Positions 40,453 through 52,563 are shown, counted from the first letter of the stretch. The stretch: DNA of 64,000 bases from Rhynchopus sp. YZ270_cl-10 (GCA_964035575.1 OZ037875.1:248001-312000), one strand, 5' to 3'. The notes: generated from the letters alone by a model not told the origin. Numbers and translations are program-made.

Positions 40453-40676
40453 GCAGAGCAAACAGCTGCGCTGGTTTCCGCAAATTTGTTGTCAGGACAA
40501 AAAAATAAAAATGTGTGTTGGCTCCCCTTGGACTTAATTAGTCAACTAATACCTATCACAAAATACCCCCCCATCCCGCCCCCAGGATTTCCCCGTTGAA
40601 GAAAAAAATATCCTCAATAGCAGAAAAAAAACGTATCGTATGATGGAACATAGTGTGGTGTGTTGTTGTTTTTTTT

Positions 40677-40713
40677 AAAATTGTTGGAGTAGTGTAGTTG
40701 CCTCGGTTGTGCA
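40677..40713 (+). repeat. T1 element, truncated
   Basis: TTGTTGGAGTAGTGTAGTTG, then CCTCGGTTGTGC; lacks the TTGCCACAG part. Confidence 0.65.
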
Positions 40714-40843
40714 ATATCCACTGTTTTTAAAGTCAAGCATTCCTCTTTTCGTGGAGAAACAACGGATGGAAAAAAAAACGAAAACGAAAAGAAAAAACAA
40801 CCGAGAAAGAAACCCCCGGAGTGTTGCGCATGGGAATAAAAAA

Positions 40844-40883
40844 AGTTGACTTGAAATACAAAGCCCTCTCGTGAACAGTGTAC
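40844..40883 (+). repeat. H3 hairpin cassette (typical copy)
   Basis: GTTGACTTGAAATACAAAG, CCCTCTCGTG, AACAGTGTACC. Nearly identical to 54,416-54,455. Confidence 0.75.
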
Positions 40884-41455
40884 CTCAAAAAAAAAAAAAA
40901 TCGACGAAAAAAAGCCTTGGTCACTTTTAGAACGAGAAAATAGCAATTACGGGGAAGACAAAAAAAATAGGGTACAGTCTTTTGAACGCAAGACTAAGTG
41001 ACGGCTAAATGGAACCACAAAAAAGAAGGGAAAATAAACGCTTGCGGGGGAGGTGCCTCCAGGGAGACTGAAGGGAATATATGTTTAGAGCACCGCACGT
41101 GATGGGGAGAGATGAAGTGCAATGAAGAAGAGGAAAGAAATGTAAGTTGGAAGTGCAGGGCTGTTAGCTAATTCTGGAAATTTTTTTTGAAAAAAAAATC
41201 CAGGCATCCGGAAGCAAATATTTTCCCTAGGGGGAAAAAAAAACGGGTTTTCAGCCCCAAAAACATACTGCGGTTGGCATTTCCGAATCCGCGCTGTGGA
41301 ATCAATTTTCTCAAATGGGCAAATTCTTGGTTTTTGTCAAAAAATGTGCCCCGGCCAATTTTTTTTTTTTTTTTTTTTTTTTCCAAATCGCCGGAAGTGA
41401 ATTAGCTAACAACCCAGAGAAGTGCCCCCAAAAAAAAAAATGGTTTTTTCGAAAA

Positions 41456-41491
41456 GTGCAAAACGCCCCTTCGTCGGCGGACGCAGGCACC
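41456..41491 (+). repeat. H2 hairpin cassette
   Basis: GTGCAAAACGCCCC, TTCGTCGGCGGACG, CAGGCAC. Outer stem GTGC/GCAC intact. Confidence 0.7.
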
Positions 41492-42280
41492 TTAAGTAAA
41501 AAAAAAAAAAAAACGCCCTGTATGGACGACAAAAACTGGACTCTGATTTATTTTTTTGGTTTTATCGAATCCTGGAGGGGATCACTTCATTGGCACACGC
41601 AGCAGGGATTGCAGCATTGCGGGTACGCAGTCGCTGTCCCCAAGAGCGAGACGGGGAGGGAGGGCAGAGGAAAGAATGCACATGTCCCATCCCCAGAAGA
41701 ATTGTGCAATTATGGTGGATCTTGGAGAGCTTAGGAAAAGACAAAAAGAACAGACAAAAAAACAACAACAATACCCGCACCCCGTGGGCAGGCTTCTGTG
41801 TTGCATCGCATAAAACTGTCGAAACAGAAAAATGGCGTATTGCAGTAGAAGCGTCCCTTTTGGTGAGGAGGAACAAGGATTCAACATAAAACGATGTCAG
41901 ATAAATGTGAAATCTTTGTGTAGCACGTTCTCTCGTCCTGTGGTTTGGAGGGGTAGTGTGATAAGGGGGGAAATAACCGAGGAAAAATCCTCGTTTTTTC
42001 GGAGCACGGCATACCAGCTATTGAGGGTCTTGTAGTCGTGTTGACGTCAAACGGTTGCAGTGGGGACCGTTTGGCTCGTTAACCTGTGTGTAAAAAAATT
42101 AGATTCATTGGGTGTAAAAAAAAAATTTTTTTTGTACATTTTGTGACAATCATTGACCTGTTATTGTGACACCCGAGGATGAGCTCCCACTATACACGCC
42201 TATGTGACCTTTTTTTGTGTCGACAATCGCCCAAGAGCCCAGGCTAATAGGGTCTGTAGTGCTGGCCGAAGCCTTTTTAT

Positions 42281-42327
42281 TTGAAAACTTGGTTGTATTA
42301 GTGTAGCCACCCTAGAGTGTGCTCCAC
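42281..42327 (+). repeat. T2 element
   Basis: TTGAAAACTTGGTTGTATTA, GTGTAGCCACCCTAGAGTGT, GCTCCAC, nearly identical to 8771-8820. Confidence 0.7.
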
Positions 42328-42880
42328 AATTTTATTTTATTTTATTTTATTTTGCAAGGACATACCTCTGTACCCTCAGAACCATCTGCAGATCGAAGAA
42401 AATAACTGGTTTGTTGTTTGTCTCGACAAATTTCCCGCATGACGTGATTTCTCTACTCCAAGGCGAGCCTTTTTAGACACGTTTGGGAAAATAAACCACT
42501 GGTGACTCCAGTCCCGGGGGAGCGTGAAATAATGGGGATTTTACTTCACGCAAATAGTTAGCTTTTTTTTTTTTTTTTTGCATAATTCAGCTGAATTCAG
42601 TGTCGTAAAAAATGGACCTAATCCAGGACCACAAAACAAAACAAAAAAAAAAAAACAAAAAATCGCAACTTTGATGAGCAAAGTTCTTTTTATGGAGAAC
42701 CCTTTTTTTGTATAATATTATTGTCGTTTTTTTTCTTGGGGGGGTTGGAGAGGGGCGATTGTTGCATTTTTCCCCCTTTCTAATCATGGCTCTCGCCGGG
42801 GGGTGATCGGGTTTTAAATCACCCAAAAAAAAATTTTTTTTAAAAAAAGAGGGGTGATCCGGGTTTCGGATCACCCCTCC

Positions 42881-42911
<31 letters not shown>

Positions 42912-43221
42912 AGGTTGAACCACGGGAATACCATGGGGAACTGGGTTGCTGACCGCATCATCCAGTCTGTACCTCAATTTTTTTTTGCCTGCGGCGCCAT
43001 TTTTCCTTTTTTGCTCCGCAAAAAAGGGTTCGTTGAGTGAGTATGTGATGTAAAAGCTAGCTTTTTACACCGTACCTTAAATTTTTTTTCGCCTGCGGCG
43101 CCATTTTGTATTATTTTTTTTGCTCCGCAAAAAAAAAGCACATACATACAGTTCCCTATGTTCCCAATGTCCCTGGTCAGCAGTGCTGAAAATGTTTTTG
43201 GGCATAAAAACAAACTGACCC

Positions 43222-43374
43222 CAAACGAGGGGAGAAAGCGCCTCACCTCCCTGCACTGGCAGGGAGTCGCGCGCGCGAAGCGCGCGCGCGACCGCTTTTA
43301 CGGGGGGAAAGCTCGGGGACCCCAAATCACCCCCCATTTTGGCCAAAAGGGGTGATTGGCGAGAGCCCTGTTTC
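43222..43374 (-). repeat. GC-rich dispersed repeat, copy A
   Basis: CTCCCTGCACTGGCAGGGAG, the palindrome CGCGCGCGAAGCGCGCGCG, GGGGGGAAAGCTCGGG, CCAAAAGGGGTGATTGGC and GAGAGCCCTG in this order, as in 50,404-50,543. Two clear stem-loops (CTCCCTGC/GCAGGGAG and ATCACCCC/GGGGTGAT). Confidence 0.75.
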
Positions 43375-44047
43375 TAATTGACAAAAAAAAAAAAATATCC
43401 TAAAAACCCAATACAGAATTCTGTTGATAAAATGGTGTTTTAAAACAAAAGTTATCACTGTATTGAGCGCAAAGAAGAAGGGCGTGCACATACTTAGATA
43501 AGAAATAAATGTTCAAACACCCACAAACTTAATAAGACCTTTTTCTTCCACAAAACAAGACCAAATCACAGCCCTAGATGCTGTTATTTATGGAATACTA
43601 ATCTCTCTCAATAGACTTTTTTTAAACAAAACAACAAGATGCATAGCAGTTCCTCTAGGCAAATAAAATAACAAAAACAAAAAACAAAAAACCCCCAAAA
43701 AAAGCTACAATGGCAATCTTTTTGCACGGTGAAGGTATATTTTTTTTGGGTAAGGGTACTCTCACTTTTTCTTTTGTTTCTTGTCCCCGCCCGCTCGGAT
43801 TTTTCAGGGAGGAAAAAAAAAAAAAGTGGGCAAAAAAAAAAAGTGTACAGGGTTTCCACCAAGGTGGACCGGGGTGGGACCATGCCCACCCCATTATTTT
43901 TTTCCAGAAAACTCCAGATTTTCACAGGGGGTACATGGTGACCCCCGAGAAAAATGGGGTTTGGAGGTTGTAGATGACCACCCGTGGTCATGCGACCAGA
44001 GCATTTGGCACGTTGTAGCCGGGCAAGTAGTGGAGTTCATCCTCGGG

Positions 44048-44075
44048 TGTCTACACTAATACAACCAAGTTTTCA
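44048..44075 (-). repeat. T2 end in reverse orientation
   Basis: GTGTCTACACTAATACAACC, then AAGTTTTCAAAAAA: the T2 left end read backwards, ending in an A-run. It shows T2 occurs on both strands, unlike H1-H4. Confidence 0.6.
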
Positions 44076-44219
44076 AAAAAGGAAAAAAGTAGCGTACCGT
44101 GCGCCTGCGGCGCTGTGTTGCTGACTACTGCAACATCCCCACAAGATAGAGAACTGCACGCTCCAATCTGAGCCCCACGGTGGAGAGCAATCGGCTCGTG
44201 CAATCAATAGAAAATGGCA

Positions 44220-44795
44220 CGAGTAAAAAAAGTTGGTAACGTGCGCCTGCGGCGCTGCCTGTTTTCTACCAGTTCTACAGGCGAACACTCGGCTCCCCTT
44301 TACCTTACACTGACGGGTTTTGACCAAAACCAAAAACTTGTCCATTTTGGCAAATTGACCCCACCACACAACGGACGGATTCCGGAAATGCAAATGCCGG
44401 TGTTTTCGGGCACTTTCGTATTTTCAGACGCCGAGGATCAGGGAGAGAAAATCTGGATTTGGGATTTCCCTACATGGATTTTGACCAAAACCAAGAATTT
44501 GGCCATTTCGGTAAAGTGACCCCACCCTGGCCACCACAGCGCGGATGGGTTCCGGAAATGCCACCCGTGGTACGTTTTGGGGCTGAACACCCACTTTTTT
44601 CAGGGGAAAAAATTGCTTCCAAATGTCGGAATTTTCCGAATTTTCCGGAAAATTTCCAGAATTAGACTGAAAATGACCCTTGTTTACGAGTATGGGTTCA
44701 TATTTTGCGAAAATTTAAGTCACTGAAATTTTGTCCATTTTTCCGAATATCCCCCACCACAAGCCGGGATTGGCTCGGAACTGCAACAAAACGCC
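44220..44795 (+). repeat. Dispersed 560-bp repeat, copy B
   Basis: Partner of 29,130-29,690. Differs by an extra CCTGGCCACCA near 44,525 and scattered substitutions. Similarity ends near GGGATTGGCTCGGAACTGC. Confidence 0.8.
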
Positions 44796-45249
44796 CTCTT
44801 GGGCGGAAAAATACCGCACTCAGCCATGCCACAGGTTTTTTTTCCCCCTTCACTTTTTTTTTCCTCCACTTTTTTTTTTTGCTTCACTTTTTTTTTCCCG
44901 CCCGCCCGCTCGGATTTTTGGGAAACCCAAGGACAAGAAACAAAAGAAAAAGTGTGAGTACCCTAAAAAAAAAAAAAAAATGTAAACCCGATATTTGTGC
45001 TATACCTTGTTTTGCGTGCAAAGAATGCGATGTGAAATGTGGGTTGCTTCGTCATGGTATTTGGTATTGCCTAGCGAGAGTGCATGTACACTCCCAAGAG
45101 TTTTATTTCGAAAAGAAGAAGCAACACTTGCCCTACAAATATGCAAACTGCAGCGGCCCTTTCGCCTTGGAGAGAGAGAGAAGAAAAAACATCATTTCAT
45201 AGATTTTCTATTCTACTGAATAGAAACTTTATGAAACAAATAAAAGAAA

Positions 45250-45373
45250 AGTTTATAAGATGATCCTAAGCCTCTCGTGCTTAGTCTGATTAGATTACTT
45301 AATGTTTTGAACATTGGTTATTCATCAATCTTTTTTGTTGTATCTCGTGCTTAGTCACCTTATCATATTCGTT
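45250..45373 (+). repeat. H1 cassette split by a 57-bp mini-element
   Basis: TCTCGTGCTTAGT occurs at 45,273-45,285 and again at 45,343-45,355. Between them lies a 57-bp insert starting CTGATTAGATTACTTAATG (45,286-45,342). Removing one copy and the insert gives a perfect H1 hairpin with tail CACCTT. A 13-bp duplication of target sequence is the signature of an insertion. Confidence 0.8.
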
Positions 45374-45425
45374 ATCAAATAAAAAGAAGAAGAAAAAAAA
45401 GGGGGGGGGGGGGAAACCCAAAATA

Positions 45426-45654
45426 CACGACGGTGAAGTATAGTACATTACAAGTGAAGTTACATGTAACGTTACAAGTGAAAAACCGTTACAAGTGAGT
45501 TACAAGTGAGTTACAAGTGGGATACATGAATTACAGGCAAAATCAGGTTGTAACTGGTGGGTTACAAGTGAGTTACAAGTGAGTTACATGTAACAAAAGT
45601 TACATGTAACTCACTTGTAACTCCACTAGTAACACCCGTTACTTCACCGTCGTG
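45426..45654. mobile_element. 229-bp inverted-repeat element flanked by TA
   Basis: Ends CACGACGGTGAAGTA and TACTTCACCGTCGTG with TA outside both (45,424-45,425 and 45,655-45,656), as for Tc1/mariner-type insertions. The interior is a satellite of GTTACAAGTGA units (about eight) plus TTACATGTAAC palindromes. Confidence 0.8.
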
Positions 45655-45996
45655 TACCTAAGTTAATTGCATTTTGAGGTGTTCCCTTCTCCCCCCTCAC
45701 TGCACGACAGCCCTTTGTTGTGAACATTTATAAAAAAAAATAGAATCAGACTTCAGATTATGACAACCGAATAAAAGAAAACAAAAGGGGAGGAAGAAAA
45801 AAAAAACCCCCCTTTTTTCTCGTTTTTTTTTTTTTTTTGCAAAATTTTTGCTGTATATGAGTTGTATGAGTGGTGGTCAAACAAATACTGGACGCAAAAC
45901 AATTTGCAGACACAAACCTTCCGTCGATTCTATTTTCCTCTTTTGCCAAATGCTTCGGGGTAAAAAAATGCAACTTTTTTTTCAATGACACACATT

Positions 45997-46848
45997 CAGG
46001 GTTTTTTCTAGGATTTTTTTTTTCAGATCTGGGGGGGGACGCAAAAAAACCACCCAAAAAAATTTTTTTTTCGCAGGTGCAAGCAGGGTTTCCGCTTATC
46101 TTCATGGAAAAATTTTCCAAAACCGTGAAGATATGTCCAAAAAGGGGTCTATAGTTTTCGCGCTCCGCGCAAAAAAGCCCGTTCATTTCACGTAAATACG
46201 TGATAACGTGGGATGGTAACGAACATCAAGAACCAAACCAACCCTTTTTCTCATGTTCCACGGAACCTTCCCTCAGTACAAGAAGAAACGGCGGTCATGA
46301 TATCAGAACTTTCTGGCGAAGCCACGGTACGCAACATTTCAAAAAATTGTGACCTAAAATTGAACATTTGTACAGCCAAACTATGGTAGAGGGCTGTGGT
46401 ATTCCGCATAAGTTTTGAGTTGCGCCGCAGGCGCACGGTACGCTACTTTTTTATTTTTGCCCATCCCTTATTCTCACTCTTTTGTTCGGTCTGTCATGCA
46501 AAGATTGAGTGAATTGGGGGCGCGGTCTGAAACTTCACCTCGCTATATCCTCTTCACAATGATGCCAGGAAGGGGATAAGACGCGCTTCGCGTCTTATCC
46601 CCTTCCTGCCTCCCTGCCTCCCTGCCTCCCTGCCTCCCTGCCTCCCTGCCTCCCTGCCTCCCCTTTTTTTTCTGGTGCGGGTTACGTACGTTGTGTCCCA
46701 AATGGGGGTCTGTGCGGGTGACCCCCAACCACCCCCCACATCCTTTTTTCCCAAGTCAAAATGCGTCCCCCCCCGGGGGGGGACGCGTTTCCCCCCAAAA
46801 TCTGGGGGGGGACGCCGTCCCCCCCCGCTCCCCCTAGAAAAAACCCTG
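45997..46848. mobile_element. Inverted-repeat element, relative of 9095-9771
   Basis: Ends CAGGGTTTTTTCTAGGATT and CTAGAAAAAACCCTG. ACATT lies directly outside both ends; a full 8-bp duplication is not seen. It contains the GCGAAGCCACGGTACGCAAC segment, a perfect hairpin and a CCTGCCTCC satellite. Confidence 0.7.
46567..46664. repeat. Perfect hairpin followed by a CCTGCCTC satellite
   Basis: GAAGGGGATAAGACGCG and CGCGTCTTATCCCCTTC pair around CTT (46,568-46,604). Then CCTGCCTC is repeated about seven times. It lies inside the element 45,997-46,848. Confidence 0.85.
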
Positions 46849-46959
46849 ACATTACATTCACATATAATACAGCAAAAGATTAGACAGTTAAGATACGTTG
46901 TTCTTCAATGGGTAGTGTTCAGGTGGCCTCAATAAAAAAAGAGGAAAAAAAAAGCAAAA

Positions 46960-47000
46960 GTTTATGAGATGAACCTAATCCTCTCGTTGCTTGGTCACCT
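46960..47000 (+). repeat. H1 hairpin cassette
   Basis: TTTATGAGATGAACCTAATC, CTCTCGTT, GCTTGGTCACCT. Stem weakened by two changes. Confidence 0.6.
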
Positions 47001-47611
47001 CAAAAAAAAAAAAAATCACACAGGGTCCTGGAAGGGACTTGAGAAGGTAAGGGCAGGTACCTCAGTACAAACCTATCTTCGGAAGAGAGAGTTTAAGAAC
47101 AGGGGTTTAGCTGGAATGCGCAACACCCTAACAGATGCAGGCAAGAAAATGTGAGGAAAGTTCCTCGTGCTTTTTCCACCACCACCACCACTACCCTATT
47201 AAAAAAAAAAAACGGTGTACTCTTATTGTCGTTGCATCTCAATCTGATGAGTTTCTTTTTTAAAATTTCTTTCTTTTTTTAAAAAATGATTATTTTGATA
47301 GAATCTGAAGAAACGAAAGAGTTGATGAGGCAGGCACCCACTGACTGACCTACACGACGGGACCCAGCGACAACTGACAACCGACAAATGAAACACATGT
47401 CATATTTATGACAAAAGAAATGACAAATAAGTCACTTTGTCATAACAAGAGTCATGACTTTCCACTGGGCTGTAGGTAAATCACTTGTCTTTCACCTTGG
47501 TCACCTTTTTTTTCACTGCCCCACCCTCCATATGAAATCACCGGGCTGGCCCCACTCCTTTGAAGGGAAATGGCCGAATGGTCTAAGACGGGAAAAAAGA
47601 GAAATTGAAAA

Positions 47612-47650
47612 GTGCAAACGCCTCACCGTTCATCGGCGGGCGCAGGCACT
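47612..47650 (+). repeat. H2 hairpin cassette (typical copy)
   Basis: GTGCAAACGCCTCACCGTTC, then ATCGGCGGGCGCAGGCACT; both stems intact. Confidence 0.75.
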
Positions 47651-47774
47651 TAAAACACCCCCCCCCACCACCCCAACGCGTTTTAGCCTCTCCTACGTTG
47701 GCCCTGTAGTGAGAGTTCACCTCGCGAGATGGATTAACCACAGTGGCGCTTCTGAGGGGGGGGAAAGAAAGAAA

Positions 47775-47816
47775 AGTTTATAAGATGACCTCAAGCCTCT
47801 TGTGCTCGGTCACCTT
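47775..47816 (+). repeat. H1 hairpin cassette
   Basis: GTTTATAAGATGACCTCAAG, CCTCTTGTGCTCGGTCACC, TT. Left arm CAAGC and right arm GCTCG pair less well. Confidence 0.65.
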
Positions 47817-48557
47817 AAATTGGTAAGATAAATCTAATTGTCTTAGCCACCCTAGACAAAAAAATGTATTAAGATGTGAGTGTACTACTGAAGCAAATCG
47901 CGGATAAAAAAAAAATAAATAAAAATAAACTATTTATTGGGTGATGTAAAGTTGCAAAAATTGACCCCTTTACCCCTGATAATTGCCAATCATAATCCAT
48001 TAAATACATCACAATCCAGCCGTATTTGTGTATTATTCTGGTAATCACATTACAGCCACTATTTACCCACCTCCCCCTCTACAATGATTTCATTGCGCAA
48101 CCTTATCTGGGTTTGTGACCCTACAGGGGTGGAAGGAAGGTTGGAGAGGGGGAAAAAAATCACAATTCCGTGTACGGCATGGGTGGTGTTGCCCCTGCTT
48201 TTTCTGATTCAATAAATTCATGCACTTTCAAATAAAAATTTGAAAGCATTAGGGAAGTGTATAAAAAACAACAACAACCCATCAAAAAAAACAAAAAGAA
48301 AAAAGAAAAACCCAATAAAAAAAAAGGCGTAAGATGGTTGCCAGCCTCTCGGGGTACTTACCAATCTAACCATAGCAGCAAAGAATAACAGACCGAAAAA
48401 AGAAAGCAAAAAAGAAACCCAAAACCACGTAATTTTCCAAAAGCCCGGTCTCTCTCCCTATATATCTGAACTATCGGGGACCGCAGACAGTGCTTCGGAG
48501 GAACACACCAGACACAAAGAGAAAGAAACTTAAAACTTATGTAAGATGACCCATCTT

Positions 48558-48647
48558 CCACCTTGATTTTTGCCTACAATTTTGATGGAGTTTTTGGTGA
48601 TTAAACACCACTACTGAACTCAAATTCTAGGGGGAAAAATCAGGTGG
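48558..48647. mobile_element. Small inverted-repeat element, CCACCTGAT family, copy 3
   Basis: 90 bp. Ends CCACCTTGATTTTTG and GGGAAAAATCAGGTGG, flanked by ATCTT (48,553-48,557 and 48,648-48,652). It sits in a GTAAGATGACCC sequence that looks like an H1 left arm. Confidence 0.88.
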
Positions 48648-48840
48648 ATCTTTGAAGAACAGAAAGAAAAGAAAAAGAATACTAAAAAGAAAATGGAAAA
48701 CAATGAATATGCCTCACCATGCGCGCCACTTCTGAGACAAATTATTTAATAGGGTAAATCTGACTTATTCCCCTTTATAATATTATACTTTTTCTAAACG
48801 AAAAGAAGGCAAAGAAAAGAAAAGAAAAGAGAAGCTGGAA

Positions 48841-48883
48841 GTGCAAAAAAACACCTCACAGTTCATCGAGCGGACGCAGACAC
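48841..48883 (+). repeat. H2 hairpin cassette, diverged
   Basis: GTGCAAAAAAACACCTCACA, GTTCATCGAGCGGACGCAGA, CAC. Followed by CTGGTTCTCTGG as in the 53,501 copy (CCGGTTCTCTGC). Confidence 0.6.
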
Positions 48884-49205
48884 CTGGTTCTCTGGTAGAG
48901 GGGAAAAATAGGTTTAATACCAAGACTGTTGTGTTTAGCCACTTTTTGAAAAGAGAAACGATAAAGCAAAATCTTCTGCCCACCTAAAAACTAATTTCAT
49001 GTACTTTTCCATTCTGTCAAAGAAGAGAAAGCACACAAGGACGTTCAAAAAAAAGCACATCTCGAATATTTTAGTCACCTAAAATATAAAAAAACACGTT
49101 GGAGGCAACCACACCCTATCCACTCTATGGGATAGAGCGAGAAGTGAAAATAAAAAGCTATCAAACTTCAAAAGAGCAAAAAAAAAAAAAAAAATGTGAA
49201 GTTGA

Positions 49206-49238
49206 CAGTGCAAAACGCCTCTGGGACGCAAGGCACTG
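49206..49238 (+). repeat. H2 hairpin cassette, short form
   Basis: Stem CAGTGC/GCACTG, loop AAAACGCCTCTGGGACGCAA(G). Followed by GCGGGTTATCGAAACCCC, itself a small hairpin. Confidence 0.65.
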
Positions 49239-50403
49239 ACACTCCGCGGGTTATCGAAACCCCGGACTGTTGCTTATGGGAGTTGCCGACAGGGAAACTG
49301 CAAGCAGGCACACAGTCATTCCCCCATCCTTGACTGGAAGGGGAAACACGGGCAGCAACTAGAACATCGATGGAAAAAAAAAAAAAACACTTTACACAGG
49401 CACAATGTGGGCAATGTCTCCCTAGGAGGAGCCTATCAACTTTAGATTGACAAACGCACATTGCAAAAAAGAACAGAAAACAGGAGAGAAAAAATAAACT
49501 AAAACTGGGTGTGGCTTGGGGCCAAAAAAATAACGTGCAGCCTTGGTACTTCTTGTATCTCTGAAGTACTATTTTTTTTAGGACTGTTTCCAGCCATAAA
49601 CTAAACGAAAATAGAAGAAAGAAAAGCTGCACTGACATTCGCTTTTCTCAGAAGTTAGAAAACTGTTCAGAATAATGAGAATTCACCCTTTTTTTTTTTT
49701 TTTTTGTGGTGTGCTCAGGGATTTTTCTAATTGTGGATTTGGATATGGATTTCAGGAAAATAAAAAAATTCCCTGAAAAAAATTCCCTGTTTTTCCCTAC
49801 AGCAATTTCAGGTACATTCTACCCCACCCCACCCCCAGAGAGTTTCGCCTGTGGGATGCGATCGATCAACGCGATCAAATAAGTGAAAAAAGTGAGGGGG
49901 GGAAAAATAAAAATCTCGGATTTTCGAGAAAAAAATTGGTCCTGCAGACAGTTGCTGTAGTTGTTGTGGGTGCAGATGTTCGCGTCAGTTGCAGTCAAAC
50001 GTCCAGCATCGGAGACATTTGAGGTTGTGCACAAGAAGAAGGAGAAGACGTGTCAATCGCATTCAATTATGAGGGTTGGAAGACGGAGGAGATCTCAAAT
50101 GTTGCGTACCGTGGCTTCGCCAGAAGCTTTCGCTTTAGCAAAATATGGAATCAAAATTGATGGCAATAATGTATTGAGGCGCCGATTTCCCGCGCGGGCA
50201 TTTTCCTGATGCTAATTACCAACGACAGTGCCATTTTATGTCAACATTTTTTAGAAATGTTGCGTACCGTGGCTTCGCCAGGAACCTTTGGGTGCCTTGA
50301 CTACCTTTTCTTACATAAATGTACTGAGGTTACTGATAAGGCTGACACCCACGATGGATCGTGGTTCACTCTCCCCACCAGCCTTCTACGATTTTGTGCA
50401 TCA

Positions 50404-50543
50404 GAGGGAAGAAGCCTCACCTCCCTGCACTGGCAGGGAGTCGCGCGCGCGACGCGCTCGCAGCGACCGCTTTTACGGGGGGAAAGCTCGGGACCCCAAA
50501 TCACCCCGTTTTGGCCAAAAGGGGTGATTGGCAAGAGCCCTGT
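50404..50543 (-). repeat. GC-rich dispersed repeat, copy B
   Basis: Partner of 43,222-43,374. The central palindrome differs (CGCGCGCGACGCGCTCGCAG). Confidence 0.75.
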
Positions 50544-50790
50544 CAACATGTCGAAAAAGTTTTGTGGGAAAAAAATTTTTTTCCCGCAAAAAAGTCAAAA
50601 AACAGCCCAAAAACTGTATCAAAAAAACAGGGAATTTTTTGGATTTGGATTTCGGAATTTGGCCAAAAAGGGTCGGATTTAGAGATATCCTTGGGTGTGC
50701 TGAAATGTGTGTACACGGTGCTTCCTCATTTGCTGGTCACAAAACGGGGATTAAAACACCAAATTCTGTGACAAAAAACAAAAACAAAAC

Positions 50791-50856
50791 GGTGCTCCGG
50801 GAGGGGTCGATATTGACAGGTCACTGACAGGTCGTTGACCGACTTCCGAAAGCACC
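50791..50856. repeat. Dispersed hairpin repeat GGTGCT...AGCACC, copy A
   Basis: Ends GGTGCT and AGCACC. Shares GGGAGGGGTCGATATTGACA and GGTCGTTGAC with 55,648-55,703, and contains an internal duplication of GACAGGTC. Confidence 0.7.
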
Positions 50857-50939
50857 ACAAAAACAAAAAATGTTTTTTTTTTCAGTATCAAAACTATTTA
50901 AAAAAAAACAATTGACAAATAGGGAGAAGAAGAAGAACA

Positions 50940-50972
50940 ATGAATAAGCCTTTTCTGTGCTTAGCCACCTTA
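50940..50972 (+). repeat. H1 hairpin cassette
   Basis: ATGAATAAGCCTTTTCTGTG, then CTTAGCCACCTT; stem TAAGC/GCTTA. Confidence 0.6.
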
Positions 50973-51084
50973 AAGAAGGTCTGTGATAAAAAACAACGTG
51001 CCTCACTGCACACAAAAACGCATCTACAGAGAGAAGATAAAGAGAAAGGGGAGACCTCCGGCAAGCAATTCGAAAGCTAAAAAA

Positions 51085-51155
51085 GTTATTTCATATACTT
51101 TCTTTTCTTAAACGAAACGAAAAGAAAGCAAAGAGGGTGCGACAAATGTACCCTT
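51085..51155 (+). repeat. H4 double-hairpin cassette
   Basis: GTTATTTCATATAC, stem CTTTCTTTTC/GAAAAGAAAG, then GGGTGCGACAAATGTACCC. The first stem is unrelated in sequence to that of the 27,791 copy but still pairs. Confidence 0.7.
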
Positions 51156-52345
51156 GCTAAAAAAGGAACGAAAGAAAGAGCGGTAATTGACTAAACTCCC
51201 TGCGGGGAAAAGCAATATTTACCATTTAGTTTTTTTTCTCGCATAATAGAAATATACAGGAAGCGACGTGGAGGTGGCTAACAACGATGATAAGTCTGTG
51301 TGTGTGTTGTGTTGTGTTTTTCCTTTTTCTCTTGAAAAGGACTACGAGCGTAGACACCCCCGAGGAAGTGCTTCACTTCTATTTTCTTCTTCTTCTATGG
51401 CAGGCACCCCTATCAAAGAGCTAAGCTCTGAGTGCTCAAAATGTTACCCAAAAAAGGGAAAAAAGGACAGGACGGCGTACAGACAGTACATCTCATCCTT
51501 GAAGAGTGATTTCCCCCCCCTTTTTTTCATTTTAGTCGACAATTGTTGTTGTCAATTATATTTTTTTTTTTAAAAGGGGGGGTGTGTGGATGCAGAGAAA
51601 GAAAAAAAAAACAACTAGAAAGTGTTTGAGTGTTTGAGATGAGCCACTATTAGGTAGGTTACAGTAAAAAAGAAAGACCTTAGTAAAAGACTCGTAGTGA
51701 TTAAGCCACCTTAGCCACCTTCCTTTAAAGGGAAAAGAGAGGTGAGCAAAAAGCAAAAAGAAAAAAAAAAGAGGTGAAAAAATTGCGTTTGATTTTTGTT
51801 TTGTCGAATGGGAATACATAAAAAGGCAGTGAAAGAATAAAAAAGAACAGGGTTGTGTCTTCTTCTGGTTTCCTGCGTTTTGATTAAAAAGGGGGTTTTT
51901 GTTTTATGAAGATTTTGTCTTTTTTTTTTGTTTTTGTTTTTGTTTTGTGCTCTTTTCGCCTTTTTTTGTTGTTGAGCAAAAGGGGGTAGAACCACAAGCC
52001 AACAACCCGTCTACCCACACTGTAACCAGGGGTGTGGGGAGAAGAACATTTCGGGATGGCGTTTTGCTATCCCCAATGTGTTATCTCCACACCCCTGGTC
52101 GCGTGCAGTGGAAGTGACACCTCATTCGGTTACTCGCCGTAGAGTACATGAATACCCAAAAAAAAATAGCCCACAGACATGATGCAAAAAGCAGCCTTGC
52201 AAAGCCCCCCTCTCTCCAGTCTGTTTTTGCTTTTTTTTCAAAAAAATATTTTTTTTGGAAACCGAAAAAGAAACCTATAAAAAATTGGTTGATAATCTTA
52301 ATGGTGAAAGCGCGCGTACGGATTTAGAAAAAGGGGAAGGGATGG

Positions 52346-52349
<4 letters not shown>

Positions 52350-52382
<33 letters not shown>
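52350..52382. repeat. GA microsatellite
   Basis: About 16 uninterrupted AG units. Confidence 0.95.
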
Positions 52383-52385
<3 letters not shown>

Positions 52386-52563
52386 ACAAATAGTTTCTCT
52401 TATCGGTGCTCGGAGAGGGTGCATGCTTGCTGTAACTGTGCAAAAAAGAAAAGAAAAGAAAATGGGGGTGCAGAAAGCGACAGGGCGCAGAGGGGGGTTA
52501 AGAAAGAGATGGTGAAAATTATTTGCTCTTACTTTTACGCTTCTTTTCGTTTCGTTTCGGTTC

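Noticed and set aside
43710-45220. Open frames of 80-165 codons full of Lys/Phe runs
   Set aside because: They lie in homopolymer-rich or repeat DNA (29,130/44,220 family) and are not conserved between repeat copies.
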